Shown piece by piece: positions 1-8,433 of a stretch of DNA of 27,598 nt. Within the stretch, counting starts at the first letter, position 1. Each line of letters opens with the position of its first letter. The position numbers were made by a program, and so were the translations under genes. Origin of the DNA: Myxococcales bacterium (GTDB taxonomy: Bacteria; Myxococcota; Myxococcia; Myxococcales; Myxococcaceae); the NCBI GenBank assembly GCA_003153055.1, contig PMBV01000192.1, forward strand, positions 4,032 through 31,629, in the 5' to 3' direction. The notes beneath the pieces are model-generated. The model saw only the letters and a program-made list of their open reading frames with translations. It did not search any database and had not been told where the DNA came from.

Positions 1-192
1 CACGGCGGCGGCTACCACTCGCTGTACGCCCACCTGGCCCGCATGGACGTCGAGGTCGGCACGGTCGTGGAGGAAGGAGAAGCCATCGGCCAAGTGGGCG
101 ACACCGGCAGCCTCAAGGGCGCCTACTTGTACTTCGAGATTCGCAAGGCCGGCCAGGCAGTGGATCCCCAGCCGTGGCTCGAAGGTGAATGA
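1..192 (+). CDS. EnvC-like degenerate LytM/M23 domain protein, C-terminal end (partial)
   Basis: This is the last 63 residues of a protein that begins before the window. It reads as the end of an M23/LytM fold: an H-S-L-Y-A-H-L segment, then two glycine turns (EGEAIGQVGDTG) and the closing strand AYLYFEIRKAGQAVDPQPWL. In active M23 peptidases the closing strand carries HxH (HLHFE). Here both histidines are tyrosine (YLYFE), as in the non-catalytic amidase activator EnvC, whose C-terminus is very similar. I therefore infer an envelope protein that activates a cell-wall amidase during daughter-cell separation rather than cutting peptidoglycan itself. The coiled-coil N-terminus expected of EnvC lies outside the window and cannot be checked. 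A murein endopeptidase gene follows 131 bp downstream. Confidence 0.8.
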   Translation, partial: HGGGYHSLYAHLARMDVEVGTVVEEGEAIGQVGDTGSLKGAYLYFEIRKAGQAVDPQPWLEGE

Positions 193-323
193 AGGGGTGG
201 CATTTCACCGACTTCGCCGAGCGACACGGATGGGGATGGGCGTGTGTGGTCTGATGAAGGCCAAGTTCCTCCCTCGACATCATACTTGACCTCTCAGCGA
301 CAGGCGTCGAGAAGCGCCCGTTC

Positions 324-1427
324 ATGCAGCTGTTCCTGGGAATGCTCGCGGCCGGGGTGATGACGACGTCGGTCTCGCCCACGGGCTTGGGGCCAAGCGA
401 CGGTGGAGTGGTGCACGAAGCGCCGCTGGGAGCATGCGACGACTGGGTGTCGCGGGTCGTGCAAGACGAGATGCCTGAGGAGGCCGTCGGGCTGCTCGCC
501 TCGGAGGGAGCGCCGAGCGACGGCGGGCTGGTGTACTCGGCCGACCTGACGGACGAAGAGCTGGCGCGCAGGTTTCGCGAAGACCTGCCTTCGCTGGGGT
601 CGATCTCCATCGGCATCGCCGAAGCGGGGCGGGTCATCAACGGGGTGCAGATGCCCGCGGGCGAAGCCTGGACCGTGGTCGAAAAGGAGCGCGCCTGGGG
701 CACTCAGGAGACCATCGACTTTCTCATGAAGGTGGCTGACGACGTGCACACTGCCTACCCCCAAGCGCAGCTGCGCATCGGGCACATCGGGGCGGAGCAC
801 GGCGGGTGGTTGCGGCCGCACCAGAGCCACCAGGCGGGTCGCGACGTGGACCTGGGCTTCTATTACCGCGCTGGAGTCGACGCGGGGGCTCCGAAGCAGC
901 CGCGAGAGAAGCTCATGGATCTCGCGGTGAACTGGGCCCTCTTGCGCTCGCTCGTCATCAACACCGACGTGCAATTCGTCTTGCTCGATCGCCGAGTGCA
1001 GAAGGTGCTGCGCGAGTACGCGCTCCTCATCGGGGAGGACCGAGCCTGGGTCGACCGCCTGTTCGTCGGCCCGGGGAGCCTGGTGAAGCACGCGCCCAGG
1101 CACCGCGACCACTTCCACGTTCGCTTCTTCGCGCCGAGGTCGCAGGAGCTGGGGAGGCGTCTGTTGCCGGTGCTGGAGGCGCGCCCAGAGGAGAACCTGG
1201 TCATTCATCGCATCGTGGCGGGCGACACGCTGGGGAAGCTCGCCAGCCGCTACAGCAGCACGGTGCGGCTCATTCAGTCGGCCAACGGGCTCGTGCCGAC
1301 CTCGGGCCTCAAGCTGGGGCGCACCGTGCGGATTCCCATTCGAGGGCCCTGCGCTTCGTGCCCGGTGCCTCCGGCGCTGGTGGTGCCTCCTCGGCTGCTC
1401 CCACCGGAGCCCGGGCCGGCGGCGTAG
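324..1427 (+). CDS. MepA-type (M74) murein endopeptidase with C-terminal LysM domain
   Basis: The 367-residue product starts with a short hydrophobic stretch that could be a signal peptide. It has the zinc motifs of penicillin-insensitive murein endopeptidase (family M74): HQSHQAGRDVDL at about residues 166-177, and HRDHFHVRFF at about 260-269, giving H166/H169, D174/D176 and H263/H265 as candidate ligands. Family members cut the D-Ala-mDAP cross-link of peptidoglycan in the periplasm. The C-terminus (about 295-342, VIHRIVAGDTLGKLASRYSS and on) is a LysM repeat, which binds glycan strands; E. coli MepA lacks it. The last 25 residues are Pro/Val-rich. The ATG at 324 has no strong ribosome site, so the start could be slightly wrong. 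It lies next to an EnvC-like gene, fitting a cell-wall remodelling pair. Confidence 0.85.
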   Translation: MQLFLGMLAAGVMTTSVSPTGLGPSDGGVVHEAPLGACDDWVSRVVQDEMPEEAVGLLASEGAPSDGGLVYSADLTDEELARRFREDLPSLGSISIGIAEAGRVINGVQMPAGEAWTVVEKERAWGTQETIDFLMKVADDVHTAYPQAQLRIGHIGAEHGGWLRPHQSHQAGRDVDLGFYYRAGVDAGAPKQPREKLMDLAVNWALLRSLVINTDVQFVLLDRRVQKVLREYALLIGEDRAWVDRLFVGPGSLVKHAPRHRDHFHVRFFAPRSQELGRRLLPVLEARPEENLVIHRIVAGDTLGKLASRYSSTVRLIQSANGLVPTSGLKLGRTVRIPIRGPCASCPVPPALVVPPRLLPPEPGPAA

Positions 1428-1481
1428 CTCGCGAGCGTGGAGGGTTGACCCGGCTCGCCAGGCCTGCGACGACGTCGCCCC

Positions 1482-1772
1482 ATGCTCACGCACAACAGCT
1501 ACTTCGAGGCCAAGGTTCAGAGTGTCGGGTTCACGCGAAACGCTCTTCGCGCCAGTGTCGGCGTGGTCGACGTGGGGGAGTTCCACTTCGGGACCGAGGC
1601 CGCCGAGCGCATGACGATCATCTCAGGCGAGCTGTTCGCCAAGCTGCCGGGAGAAGCCGCTTTCCGGGCGTTCCCCGCGGGGACGGCTTTCGAGGTCCCT
1701 GCCAAGAGCGGCTTCGACGTGAAGGCCACGGGCCCGGCGGCGTACCTCTGCGAGTACTTGCCGACGCCCTGA
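1482..1772 (+). CDS. ppnP: Pyrimidine/purine nucleoside phosphorylase PpnP
   Basis: The protein has 96 residues, matching the usual 93-105 of the PpnP (formerly DUF1255/YaiE) family. It shows the family pattern from end to end: NSYFEAKVQSVGF at the start, RASVGVVDVGEFHFGT, ERMTIISGEL, a G-T-A-F-E-V-P strand, and the C-terminal YLCEYL. This is a single small cupin barrel. Family members phosphorolyse a broad range of nucleosides to the free base and ribose-1-phosphate in the cytosol. The ATG at 1482 fits the family N-terminus exactly. It lies 54 bp after the endopeptidase gene and 60 bp before the S41 protease gene, with no clear functional tie to either. Confidence 0.93.
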   Translation: MLTHNSYFEAKVQSVGFTRNALRASVGVVDVGEFHFGTEAAERMTIISGELFAKLPGEAAFRAFPAGTAFEVPAKSGFDVKATGPAAYLCEYLPTP

Positions 1773-1832
1773 GTCAGACGCCCAAAGGCAGGCCGAGGTG
1801 CGCAGGCGCCTCGAGGCGCCGTACAATGCCGC

Positions 1833-3152
1833 ATGACGTCTCTTCGATGCGGCCTGCTCGCCTTCGCCTTCGCGTCGAGCGCCTGGGCAGCGAGCCCTCC
1901 ACCGTCGGACCACGTCGAGGGCACGTACCGCGAGCTGGAGATCTTCGCCCGTGTGCTGTCGTACGTGCAGAACAACTACGTCGATCCGGTGAACGAAGAG
2001 GCGCTCATTCGGGGGGCCATCAAGGGCATGCTGGAGACGCTCGATCCGCACACTCAGTACATTCCGCCCGACATCTTCAAGGAAGTGAAGATCGACACCT
2101 CGGGCGAGTTCGGTGGCCTGGGCATCGAGATCACCCGCAAGAACGACCAGATGATCGTCGTGGCGCCGGTCGACGACACCCCAGCCCAGCGGGCGGGCCT
2201 CAAATCGGGCGATCAGATTCTCCGCATCGACGACGAGTCGACCCACTCGATGGATCTCGCCCGGGCCATTCAGAAGATGCGCGGCCCCGCGGGCAAGAAG
2301 GTGGTGCTCAGCATCATGAGGGAGGGCTTCAGCGCCCCACGGGAGTTCGCCCTCATCCGCGATCACATTCGCATCGCTTCGGTGGAGGGCGTGCTGTACG
2401 GCGGCTTCGCTTCAGTGCGGGTCAAGAGCTTCCAAGAGCACACCGGCGCATCGCTGGGCAAGGAGCTGCAACGGCTCCGGGCCAGCAACGGAGGCAAGGA
2501 GCTGTCAGGCCTCGTGCTCGACCTGAGGAACAACCCCGGTGGCCTGCTGGACCAGGCCGTGGCGGTGGCCGATCGCTTCCTGCCTGGCGGGCTGGTGATC
2601 GTCTCGACCCGCGGGCGCACGGGGCCACAGGTGAGCGAAGAGAAGTCGAGAGACCGAGACACCGAAGCCAACTACCCGATGGTGGTGCTGCTCAACGCTG
2701 GGAGCGCCTCGGCCTCGGAGGTCGTCGCCGGGGCCCTGCAGGACCACCACCGAGCCGTGCTCCTGGGCACGCCGACGTTCGGCAAGGGCAGCGTGCAGAC
2801 GTTGATCGAAATGGAAGACGGCTCGGGCCTCAAGCTGACCATCGCCCGGTACTTCACGCCTTCGGGTCGCAGCATTCAGGAGAAGGGCATTCTCCCCGAC
2901 TTCATCGTGCCCGACACCAAAGATGGGCAGCTGACCCGTGCTGACGAGCTCCGAGAGAGAGACCTCAAGCACCACTTCAAGGGCGAGGGAGAGGCCATCG
3001 ACACCACGTCGCTCAAGGTGTCGCTGCCGCCCACCATCAAGCCCTTGCCGGGGGCCGAGAAGCTGGGCGACTACCAGCTCGAGGTGGCCTTGAGCTATCT
3101 GAATGGGCGCTCCTCCGCCGAGGGCAAGGGCGCGGCCACCGGGTCTCGCTGA
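1833..3152 (+). CDS. S41-family C-terminal processing peptidase (CtpA/CtpB type)
   Basis: The 439-residue protein begins with a signal peptide (MTSLRCGLLAFAFASSAWA, then a Pro-rich stretch). Next come the N-terminal helical cap (VLSYVQNNYVDPV, GMLETLDPHTQYIP), a PDZ domain (about 85-170, with GGLGIEI and AGLKSGDQILRID) and the S41 protease core. The catalytic serine is in GSASASE (S293), the lysine in TFGKGSVQT (K318), and the supporting glutamine is Q322. The 25-residue Ser-Lys spacing matches CtpB-type enzymes. Such proteases trim or degrade envelope proteins from the C-terminus, with PDZ docking gating the active site. The length is typical. It most likely acts in the periplasm; its substrate cannot be told from the sequence. 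Confidence 0.93.
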   Translation: MTSLRCGLLAFAFASSAWAASPPPSDHVEGTYRELEIFARVLSYVQNNYVDPVNEEALIRGAIKGMLETLDPHTQYIPPDIFKEVKIDTSGEFGGLGIEITRKNDQMIVVAPVDDTPAQRAGLKSGDQILRIDDESTHSMDLARAIQKMRGPAGKKVVLSIMREGFSAPREFALIRDHIRIASVEGVLYGGFASVRVKSFQEHTGASLGKELQRLRASNGGKELSGLVLDLRNNPGGLLDQAVAVADRFLPGGLVIVSTRGRTGPQVSEEKSRDRDTEANYPMVVLLNAGSASASEVVAGALQDHHRAVLLGTPTFGKGSVQTLIEMEDGSGLKLTIARYFTPSGRSIQEKGILPDFIVPDTKDGQLTRADELRERDLKHHFKGEGEAIDTTSLKVSLPPTIKPLPGAEKLGDYQLEVALSYLNGRSSAEGKGAATGSR

Positions 3153-3227
3153 GCGGGGTCTGCCAGGCCTCTTTGCGCCTTTGAGCGGGCCCTCGACAAA
3201 ACATACCAGTCACCTAGAAGTCGGCTC

Positions 3228-4127
3228 GTGTCCGACACCAAACACGTCTACCAGTCTCTCGCGGTCAACCTCGCCATCACCGCGGCCAAAGGCGTCGCGG
3301 CCGTCTTCACGGGCTCCGGCGCGCTGCTGGCCGAGACCCTCCACACCGCGTCCGACTGCGCGAACCAGTTGCTGCTGCTCCTCGGCATCAACCGAGCCAA
3401 GAAGGCGCCTGACGACTTGCACCCGCTGGGTTACGGCCGGGCGCTCTACTTCTGGAGTTTCATCGTCGCTCTGTTGTTGTTCTCGGGCGGCGGGGTGTTC
3501 TCGGTCTACGAGGGGGTGCACAAGTTCGGCGCACCCGAGGCAGTGGAGAACGTGTGGCTCGGCCTGGGCATCCTCGCCTTCTCGCTGGCGCTGGAGGGCT
3601 GGGCCTTGTGGGGCAACGTGCAAGAGATGAAGCAACGGCGGGGGGCCGAGCCGCTGATGAGCTACCTGCGCACCACCAAAGACTCGGATCTGATTGTCGT
3701 CTTCGGAGAGAACGCCGCGGCGGTGCTCGGCCTGGTCCTCGCCATGCTCGCAGTGGTGGTCTCGTGGCAGACCCACGACGGCCGGTGGGACGCCGTCGGG
3801 AGCATTCTCATCGGGCTGGTGCTGATCGGCGTGGCCATCTTCCTGGGCACCGAGGTGAAGTCGCTCCTCATCGGCGAACGGGCTGACCCTTCCATCGAGC
3901 GCTCGGTGCGGGCGCGAGTCGAGGCCGACGCGAACATCGAGCAACTGCTCAAGCTCATCTCGGTTCAGCAGGGCCCAGGAGAGGTGATGGTGGCGATGAA
4001 GGTGCGGCTCCGAGACGGCCTGTCTGGTCACGCGGTGGTCGAGGCCATCAACGACTTCGAGGCCTCGCTCAAGAAGGAGCGGCCCGATATTCGATGGTGC
4101 TTCGTGGAGCCCGACCACTCGGCGTAG
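3228..4127 (+). CDS. Cation diffusion facilitator (CDF) transporter, ZnT9-like subgroup
   Basis: The 299-residue membrane protein starts with GTG. It has the six-helix CDF layout: helix 1 (about 10-30), helix 2 with HTASD (H39, D43), helices 3-4 (about 70-130), helix 5 (about 153-178), helix 6 (about 190-212), then a ferredoxin-like cytoplasmic domain (about 220-299). CDF proteins export Zn2+ or other divalent cations using protons, usually with an HxxxD pair in helix 2 and a matching pair in helix 5. Helix 5 here reads DSDLIVVFGENAAAVLG, so the usual metal ligands are replaced by E161-N162; the SLC30A9/ZnT9 branch has a similar E-D/E-N-A-A pattern. The substrate is therefore uncertain. It lies 75 bp after the protease gene and is convergent with the next gene. 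Confidence 0.9.
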   Translation: MSDTKHVYQSLAVNLAITAAKGVAAVFTGSGALLAETLHTASDCANQLLLLLGINRAKKAPDDLHPLGYGRALYFWSFIVALLLFSGGGVFSVYEGVHKFGAPEAVENVWLGLGILAFSLALEGWALWGNVQEMKQRRGAEPLMSYLRTTKDSDLIVVFGENAAAVLGLVLAMLAVVVSWQTHDGRWDAVGSILIGLVLIGVAIFLGTEVKSLLIGERADPSIERSVRARVEADANIEQLLKLISVQQGPGEVMVAMKVRLRDGLSGHAVVEAINDFEASLKKERPDIRWCFVEPDHSA

Positions 4128-4150
4128 CGCGCCCCCTCCGCGGCTGAGCC

Positions 4151-4176
4151 GTAGCCGCTGCGCAAAGCGGCGCTAC
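4151..4176. terminator. Possible bidirectional hairpin between convergent genes
   Basis: The arms GTAGC-CGCT and AGCG-GC-GCTAC pair around a 6-base loop with a 2-base bulge. A second small stem (CGGC-TGA-GCCG) lies just before it. There is no T-tract on either side, and the hairpin overlaps the stop codon of the MFS gene. It sits where a shared terminator would be expected. Confidence 0.3.
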
Positions 4177-5354
4177 CTGGCCGAGGCGACTCGCCCCGAG
4201 GCCAGGTGCGTGAGGGCGACCACCGTCGAGAGCCCGAGCGTGCCCGCCCACACCCAGGTCGCGCCGAAGGACTCCAGCGCCGCCCCGCCGATGACGGGCG
4301 CCAGGGTGAGCGCCAGCCCGAAGGACAACCCCAAGAGCCCCTGGTAGCGGCCCTGCAGGTGCGCCGGAGCGAGCTGAGCGACCAGCGCCGAGACCGTGGG
4401 CACGCAGAGGATCTCCCCCAAGCTCCAGACCCCCGTGGCGATCGCGTACTCGGTGCCGGTGGTGCAGAAGACGTAGGCGCCATAGCCGAGGCCCACGAGG
4501 AGCGCTGCCACGGCCAGCACGCGCGCCGGGGCAAAGCGCGAGGTGAGCCGCGAGGCGAAGGGCTGGAGCAGCGCGATGAGCACGCCGTTGACCGCCATCG
4601 CGCGCCCGTAGGCCGCCGGCGAGAGCCCCTGGGCCGTCATGGTGACGGGCACTGCCACCATGAACTGGAACAGGGCGACGAGGAACGCGACGTTCAACAC
4701 CAGGAGCGTGACGAAGCGTCGATCGGCGAGGGCTTCCCCGAAGCCTCCTCGGCGCGCGTCAGGAGAGGCAGGCTGCGACGCCGCGCGGCGCGTCTCGGGG
4801 ACCTTGATCAGCACCACGAGGGCAAACAGAAGCGTGGTGGCCGCGTCGGCCCAGAACAACCGTTCATACCCAGCTTGGGCCAGGGCGCCTCCCAACGCGA
4901 AAGACACAGACACTCCGATGTTCCGAGCCCAGTAGAGCCGACCGAAGGCCTCGTTGTACCGGGCCCGGGGTACCACGTCGGCCACCAGCGCATTGGCGGC
5001 CGGGAAGTAGGCGTGCACCGCGACGCCGAGCGCGAGCGTCCCCAGGGCGAGGAGCGCCGGGGCATGCAGCATGGGGAGCAACGCGGTGAAGGCAGCCGAC
5101 GCGACCAGGGCAGCCAGGAGCGTCGGGCGCCGACCGAGCCGGTCAGTGAAGTGGCCGGCGAGTGGACCGGCGGGAATGCTCCCTGCACCGAAGAGGGCCA
5201 CCACCAGCCCAGCCTCGGTGGTGGAGAAGCCACGGGCCCCGAGGAAGAGCGCGAGGAAGGGGAAGACGAACGTCGCCAACGCCATCACCAGCATGCCGGT
5301 GAACAGCCACCAGTACGTCGCGGGGAGCGCAGGGCCGACGGTCTCAGCTCGCAT
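4173..5354 (-). CDS. MFS drug-efflux-like transporter (DHA1 type)
   Basis: The 393-residue protein has 12 predicted membrane helices in two halves joined by a polar loop (about 185-200, ETRRAASQPASPDARRGG). Motif A of the major facilitator superfamily is clear after helix 2 (GHFTDRLGRRPTLL). A motif-C-like glycine-rich segment in the helix 5 region (RNIGVSVSFALGGALAQAG) suggests a 12-helix drug:H+ antiporter. The substrate cannot be read from the sequence. It is the last gene of the - strand run etfB-etfA-MBL-MFS, starting 51 bp after the MBL gene ends, so it is probably co-transcribed or driven from that short gap. Confidence 0.87.
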   Translation of the reverse strand: MRAETVGPALPATYWWLFTGMLVMALATFVFPFLALFLGARGFSTTEAGLVVALFGAGSIPAGPLAGHFTDRLGRRPTLLAALVASAAFTALLPMLHAPALLALGTLALGVAVHAYFPAANALVADVVPRARYNEAFGRLYWARNIGVSVSFALGGALAQAGYERLFWADAATTLLFALVVLIKVPETRRAASQPASPDARRGGFGEALADRRFVTLLVLNVAFLVALFQFMVAVPVTMTAQGLSPAAYGRAMAVNGVLIALLQPFASRLTSRFAPARVLAVAALLVGLGYGAYVFCTTGTEYAIATGVWSLGEILCVPTVSALVAQLAPAHLQGRYQGLLGLSFGLALTLAPVIGGAALESFGATWVWAGTLGLSTVVALTHLASGRVASAR

Positions 5355-5405
5355 GCGATGAGCTCCGACGGCCGTGGGGCCGAGGGCCTGACGCGGCCCG
5401 GGTGC

Positions 5406-6437
5406 TCATCTCAGGGGTTCCGACACCACGTACCTCCACGCCCCACCAGCGAGCGACCTCCGTACGCGGCCGTTGGCCTCGAGCACCTCCACGTTGGCCA
5501 GTACCTCGGACACCATGAGGAGCAGCCTGGTGACGTCACGCCGGGGAAACAGCACCTCGAGGAGCTCGTAGACGGTGCTGGGCGATCGCTCGAGGTGCGC
5601 CACGAGCTTCTCTTGTCGGCGCTGATAGAACTCGAACAGCCCATCGAGCAGCGAGCGGTGGCCGCGAAACGGCTCTCCGTGCCCTGGCACCACGCAGTCC
5701 AGCTCGAGCGCGTGCACCGCCCTGGCGCTCTCGAGGTAGCGCACCAGCGCGAGGAACTTCGTCTCTCCCTCGCCTTGGGAAAGGTCGAGCAGCGGGTTGG
5801 GTGAGACGAGCGCCAAGAGATGATCATCGGCCAGCAGCAGCCGGTGAGCCTCGTCGTGGAGGCACACCAGGCCCGGGGTGTGCCCCGGAGCGTGAAGCAC
5901 CGTCGCCTCGAAGTGGCGAAACCGCCACCGCTCCCCGTGGGCCAGCGAGACGAGGCGCCGTCGGTCAACCGGGCGGGCCACCGGGCGACTGGCCGAGAGC
6001 GCCGATTCCACCTGATCGAGCACCTCGGCTGGCACGCCCAGCCTGGTGAAGTAGCCCCGGTGCTGACGCACCATGCGGCTGTAGGCGTCGTCTCCCGATA
6101 CCTTGGCGGCGTCGGCCGGGTGCACGTACACCCGCGCCCCACTCCGCTCGGCCAGCACCTCGGCGTTTCCGTAGTGGTCGACGTGGCCGTGGCTCACCAC
6201 GATGCGCTTCACCCGGTCGAGGTCGACCCCACAGGCCGTCGCGCCAGCCTCCAGCGCGGCCAGCCCCTCCGCCGTGCCCACCCCGGTGTCGAACAGCGTC
6301 CAGCTCCCGTCTTCGTCGAGCAGCGCGCAGACGTTGACGGGGCCGCCCGCCTCGATGAACGGCACCGGGACAGCGATGCGGTGCACCCCCAACCCGGCGA
6401 GGAACGAGTCATCGACCGGGAGGGTCGCTCCGTGCAC
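5406..6437 (-). CDS. MBL-fold metallo-hydrolase with C-terminal winged-helix-like tail
   Basis: The 343-residue protein has the full metallo-beta-lactamase-fold ligand set: HGHVDH (H83, H85, D87, H88), H186 in APGHTPG, D204/D205 in LLADDHLL, and H253 in PGHGEP. The last 80 residues (QEKLVAHLERSPSTVYELLEVLFP and on) resemble the small helical or winged-helix extension of LACTB2-like and related hydrolases. The fold predicts hydrolysis of a thioester, ester or phosphodiester with two metal ions; which one is not decidable here. The start is a GTG 6 bp after the etfA stop, and the close spacing implies translation from the etf transcript. Association with etfBA hints at acyl-CoA or lipid metabolism, but that is only a guess from context. 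Confidence 0.88.
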   Translation of the reverse strand: MHGATLPVDDSFLAGLGVHRIAVPVPFIEAGGPVNVCALLDEDGSWTLFDTGVGTAEGLAALEAGATACGVDLDRVKRIVVSHGHVDHYGNAEVLAERSGARVYVHPADAAKVSGDDAYSRMVRQHRGYFTRLGVPAEVLDQVESALSASRPVARPVDRRRLVSLAHGERWRFRHFEATVLHAPGHTPGLVCLHDEAHRLLLADDHLLALVSPNPLLDLSQGEGETKFLALVRYLESARAVHALELDCVVPGHGEPFRGHRSLLDGLFEFYQRRQEKLVAHLERSPSTVYELLEVLFPRRDVTRLLLMVSEVLANVEVLEANGRVRRSLAGGAWRYVVSEPLR

Positions 6438-6443
6438 GAAGCG

Positions 6444-7406
6444 CTACTTCGCGGCCTTGATGGCCGCCTGAAGCTCGGGCAACACCTTGAACAGGTCGCC
6501 CACGATGCCGTAGTCAGCCACCTGGAAGATGGGAGCGTCGGGGTCCTTGTTCACTGCCACGATGGTCTTCGAGCCCTTCATGCCTGCCACGTGCTGGATG
6601 GCGCCCGAGATGCCAGCGGCGATGTACAGCTGAGGGGCCACGACCTTGCCCGTCTGGCCGACCTGCAGGTCATTGGGCTGCCACCCCGCGTCGCACACCG
6701 CTCGTGATGCACCGACGGCGGCGCCGAGCTCGTCAGCCAGGGCATCGATGGGCTTGAAGTCACCCTTGGTGCCGCGACCGCCCGACACCACCACGCGGGC
6801 CTCGGTGAGCGCCGGACGAGCGCTCTTCACTTCTTTGAAGGCCACGTGCTTGGTCAACGTCTTCTCGGGAGCCGGCACTTCGAACGGCTTCACTTCGCCA
6901 CCGGCGCCCGCGACGGCCAAGGGGAACTCGGTGGCCCGCACCGAGAAGCACTTCACGCTCGACGAGAGCTTGACCGTGGCGATGACGGCCCCGGCCCACA
7001 TCGGCCGCCCAAAGGTGAGGTCGGCACCCGAGCCCTCGACGGAGAGCACCTCGGAGGCCATCGCCGCCTTCAGCTTGGCCGCCACTCGGGGCAGCACGTC
7101 ACGGCCCACCGAGGTGGCCGCGGCGCCGATGAACTCCACGCCCAGAGACTTGGCCAAGGCCACCAGGGCCGGGGCGAGGTTCTCGGCGATGGGGTGCTCG
7201 AGGTGCGCGGCGCTGCCGGCGTGCACCGTCTTGACGTAGTCCTTGACCTCGGCAGCCAGGCGAGCGGCGTCCTTGGCGAGGACGACGGCGTGCACCTCGC
7301 CACCGGAGGCTTGCGCCACCTTCTGGCCGGCGGAGATCGCGTTGAGGCTGGCCTTGCGGAGCGAGCCATCGGGGTTTGCTTCGACGTAGATGAGAACGTT
7401 TCCCAT
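6444..7406 (-). CDS. etfA: Electron transfer flavoprotein alpha subunit
   Basis: The protein has 320 residues, the normal EtfA length. The C-terminal FAD-binding domain is textbook: [78 protein letters not shown]. The N-terminal domain is the Rossmann-like Etf fold. EtfA pairs with EtfB to accept electrons from acyl-CoA and other dehydrogenases and pass them to ETF-quinone oxidoreductase, in the cytosol. The ATG at 7406 has GAGGAA seven bases upstream. It follows etfB by 17 bp and precedes the MBL gene by 6 bp. Confidence 0.97.
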   Translation of the reverse strand: MGNVLIYVEANPDGSLRKASLNAISAGQKVAQASGGEVHAVVLAKDAARLAAEVKDYVKTVHAGSAAHLEHPIAENLAPALVALAKSLGVEFIGAAATSVGRDVLPRVAAKLKAAMASEVLSVEGSGADLTFGRPMWAGAVIATVKLSSSVKCFSVRATEFPLAVAGAGGEVKPFEVPAPEKTLTKHVAFKEVKSARPALTEARVVVSGGRGTKGDFKPIDALADELGAAVGASRAVCDAGWQPNDLQVGQTGKVVAPQLYIAAGISGAIQHVAGMKGSKTIVAVNKDPDAPIFQVADYGIVGDLFKVLPELQAAIKAAK

Positions 7407-7423
7407 GGTTTTCCTCGAGCCAG

Positions 7424-8227
7424 TTAGAAGGCCTTGGCCTCGTTCTTGAGCTTGTCCACCAGCGTCGCGACGTCGGGCACCTTGATGCCGGCCTTGCGCG
7501 CGGGCGGGTGGGCCATCTTCAGCACCGTCAGCTTGGGGCTGGGGTCGACGCCCAGAGACGCCGGGGTGTGCTCGGCGATGGGCTTGCTCTTCGCCTTCAT
7601 GATTCCAGGCAGCGACGCGTAGCGGGGCTGGTTGAGCCGGAGCTCGGTGGTCACGACCGCGGGCAGGTTCGCCTCGACGATGTGGAGACCGCCGTCGACC
7701 TCGCGCACCACCGTGAGGCTCTTGCCGTCAGCCGAGAGCTTCAAGGCCGGCGTCTTCGACTTCTCGGCCTCGCTCTCCAGCGACTCCTCCTTCGAGGCGA
7801 AGGTGAGCTGGGCCACGCCGAGCCACTCGGCGAGGTAGAGGCCGACCTGCGCCTGGTCGTCGTCGATGGCCTGCTTGCCGAGAATGAGGAGGTCCGGCTT
7901 CTCTTGCTCGGCGATCTTCGCCAGGCAGCCGGCGATGCCGAGCTGATCGATGGGGCCCGGGTGGTTCACCCAGATGGCCTTGGTCGCGCCCATGGCCAGC
8001 GCGTGGCGGAGCTGCTCCTGCACCTCCTTGCCGCCCACCGACACCACCACCACCTCGCCTCCGTGTTTGGCCACCAACCGCAGGGCCTCTTCCACGGCGA
8101 TCTCATCGAAGGGGTTGATCTTGTATTTGAGCCCCTCCAGCACGATGCCCGTCCCCTGGGCGTTCACCTTGATCTTCGACTCGTAGTCTTCCACTCGCTT
8201 GGCGGTGACCAGCACTTTCAGCGGCAT
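7424..8227 (-). CDS. etfB: Electron transfer flavoprotein beta subunit
   Basis: The protein has 267 residues from the ATG at 8227, which follows a strong GAGGAGG ribosome site. An in-frame upstream ATG at 8260 would add 11 non-family residues and is less likely. Family features are present: MPLKVLVTAKRV, NPFDEIAVEEALRL, VVSVGGKEVQEQLRHALAMGA, the adenine-nucleotide loop LLILGKQAIDDDQAQVG, and GLHIVEANLPAVVTTELRLN with LPGIMKAKSK. EtfB binds AMP and forms the heterodimer with EtfA. It is the first gene of the - strand run; its upstream region faces the kdsD-type gene and holds a candidate promoter and palindrome. Confidence 0.97.
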   Translation of the reverse strand: MPLKVLVTAKRVEDYESKIKVNAQGTGIVLEGLKYKINPFDEIAVEEALRLVAKHGGEVVVVSVGGKEVQEQLRHALAMGATKAIWVNHPGPIDQLGIAGCLAKIAEQEKPDLLILGKQAIDDDQAQVGLYLAEWLGVAQLTFASKEESLESEAEKSKTPALKLSADGKSLTVVREVDGGLHIVEANLPAVVTTELRLNQPRYASLPGIMKAKSKPIAEHTPASLGVDPSPKLTVLKMAHPPARKAGIKVPDVATLVDKLKNEAKAF

Positions 8228-8283
8228 CGGCTCCTCCTCGTCGGGCCTGGAGCAGCGCACTGACGCGCTGCATTGCGTTAGAC

Positions 8284-8313
8284 TGATTTACGAATCAACG
8301 GCGGGCGGCGCAA
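8284..8313 (-). promoter_or_regulatory. Candidate etfB promoter with overlapping TGATT-N4-AATCA palindrome
   Basis: Read on the - strand, TTGCGC (8313-8308) and TAAATC (8290-8285) are 17 bases apart, a weak sigma-70-like pair about 60-85 bases before the etfB ATG. The palindrome TGATT-TACG-AATCA (8284-8297) covers the -10 element, which is where a repressor would bind. Both matches are short. Confidence 0.3.
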
Positions 8314-8433
8314 CGTGAATCGACTTGGCCGGCCGAAATCTGCGTCACCTCGAGGAGCTCGCGTCCGAGGCTCCCCCGGGGAGCGGAACTTCTTGATGCC
8401 TGCGTGGTTCAGGCGAGGTACACGCCACCCGCC

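Noticed and set aside
806..2944. 712-residue open frame on + across the endopeptidase, ppnP and S41 genes
   Set aside because: Arg/Gly/Pro-rich, no domain, and it is out of frame with three well-supported genes; a GC-rich shadow.
4206..5804. 532-residue + strand open frame opposite the MFS and MBL genes
   Set aside because: Low-complexity Arg/Glu/His composition typical of antisense shadows; the - strand genes have clear families.
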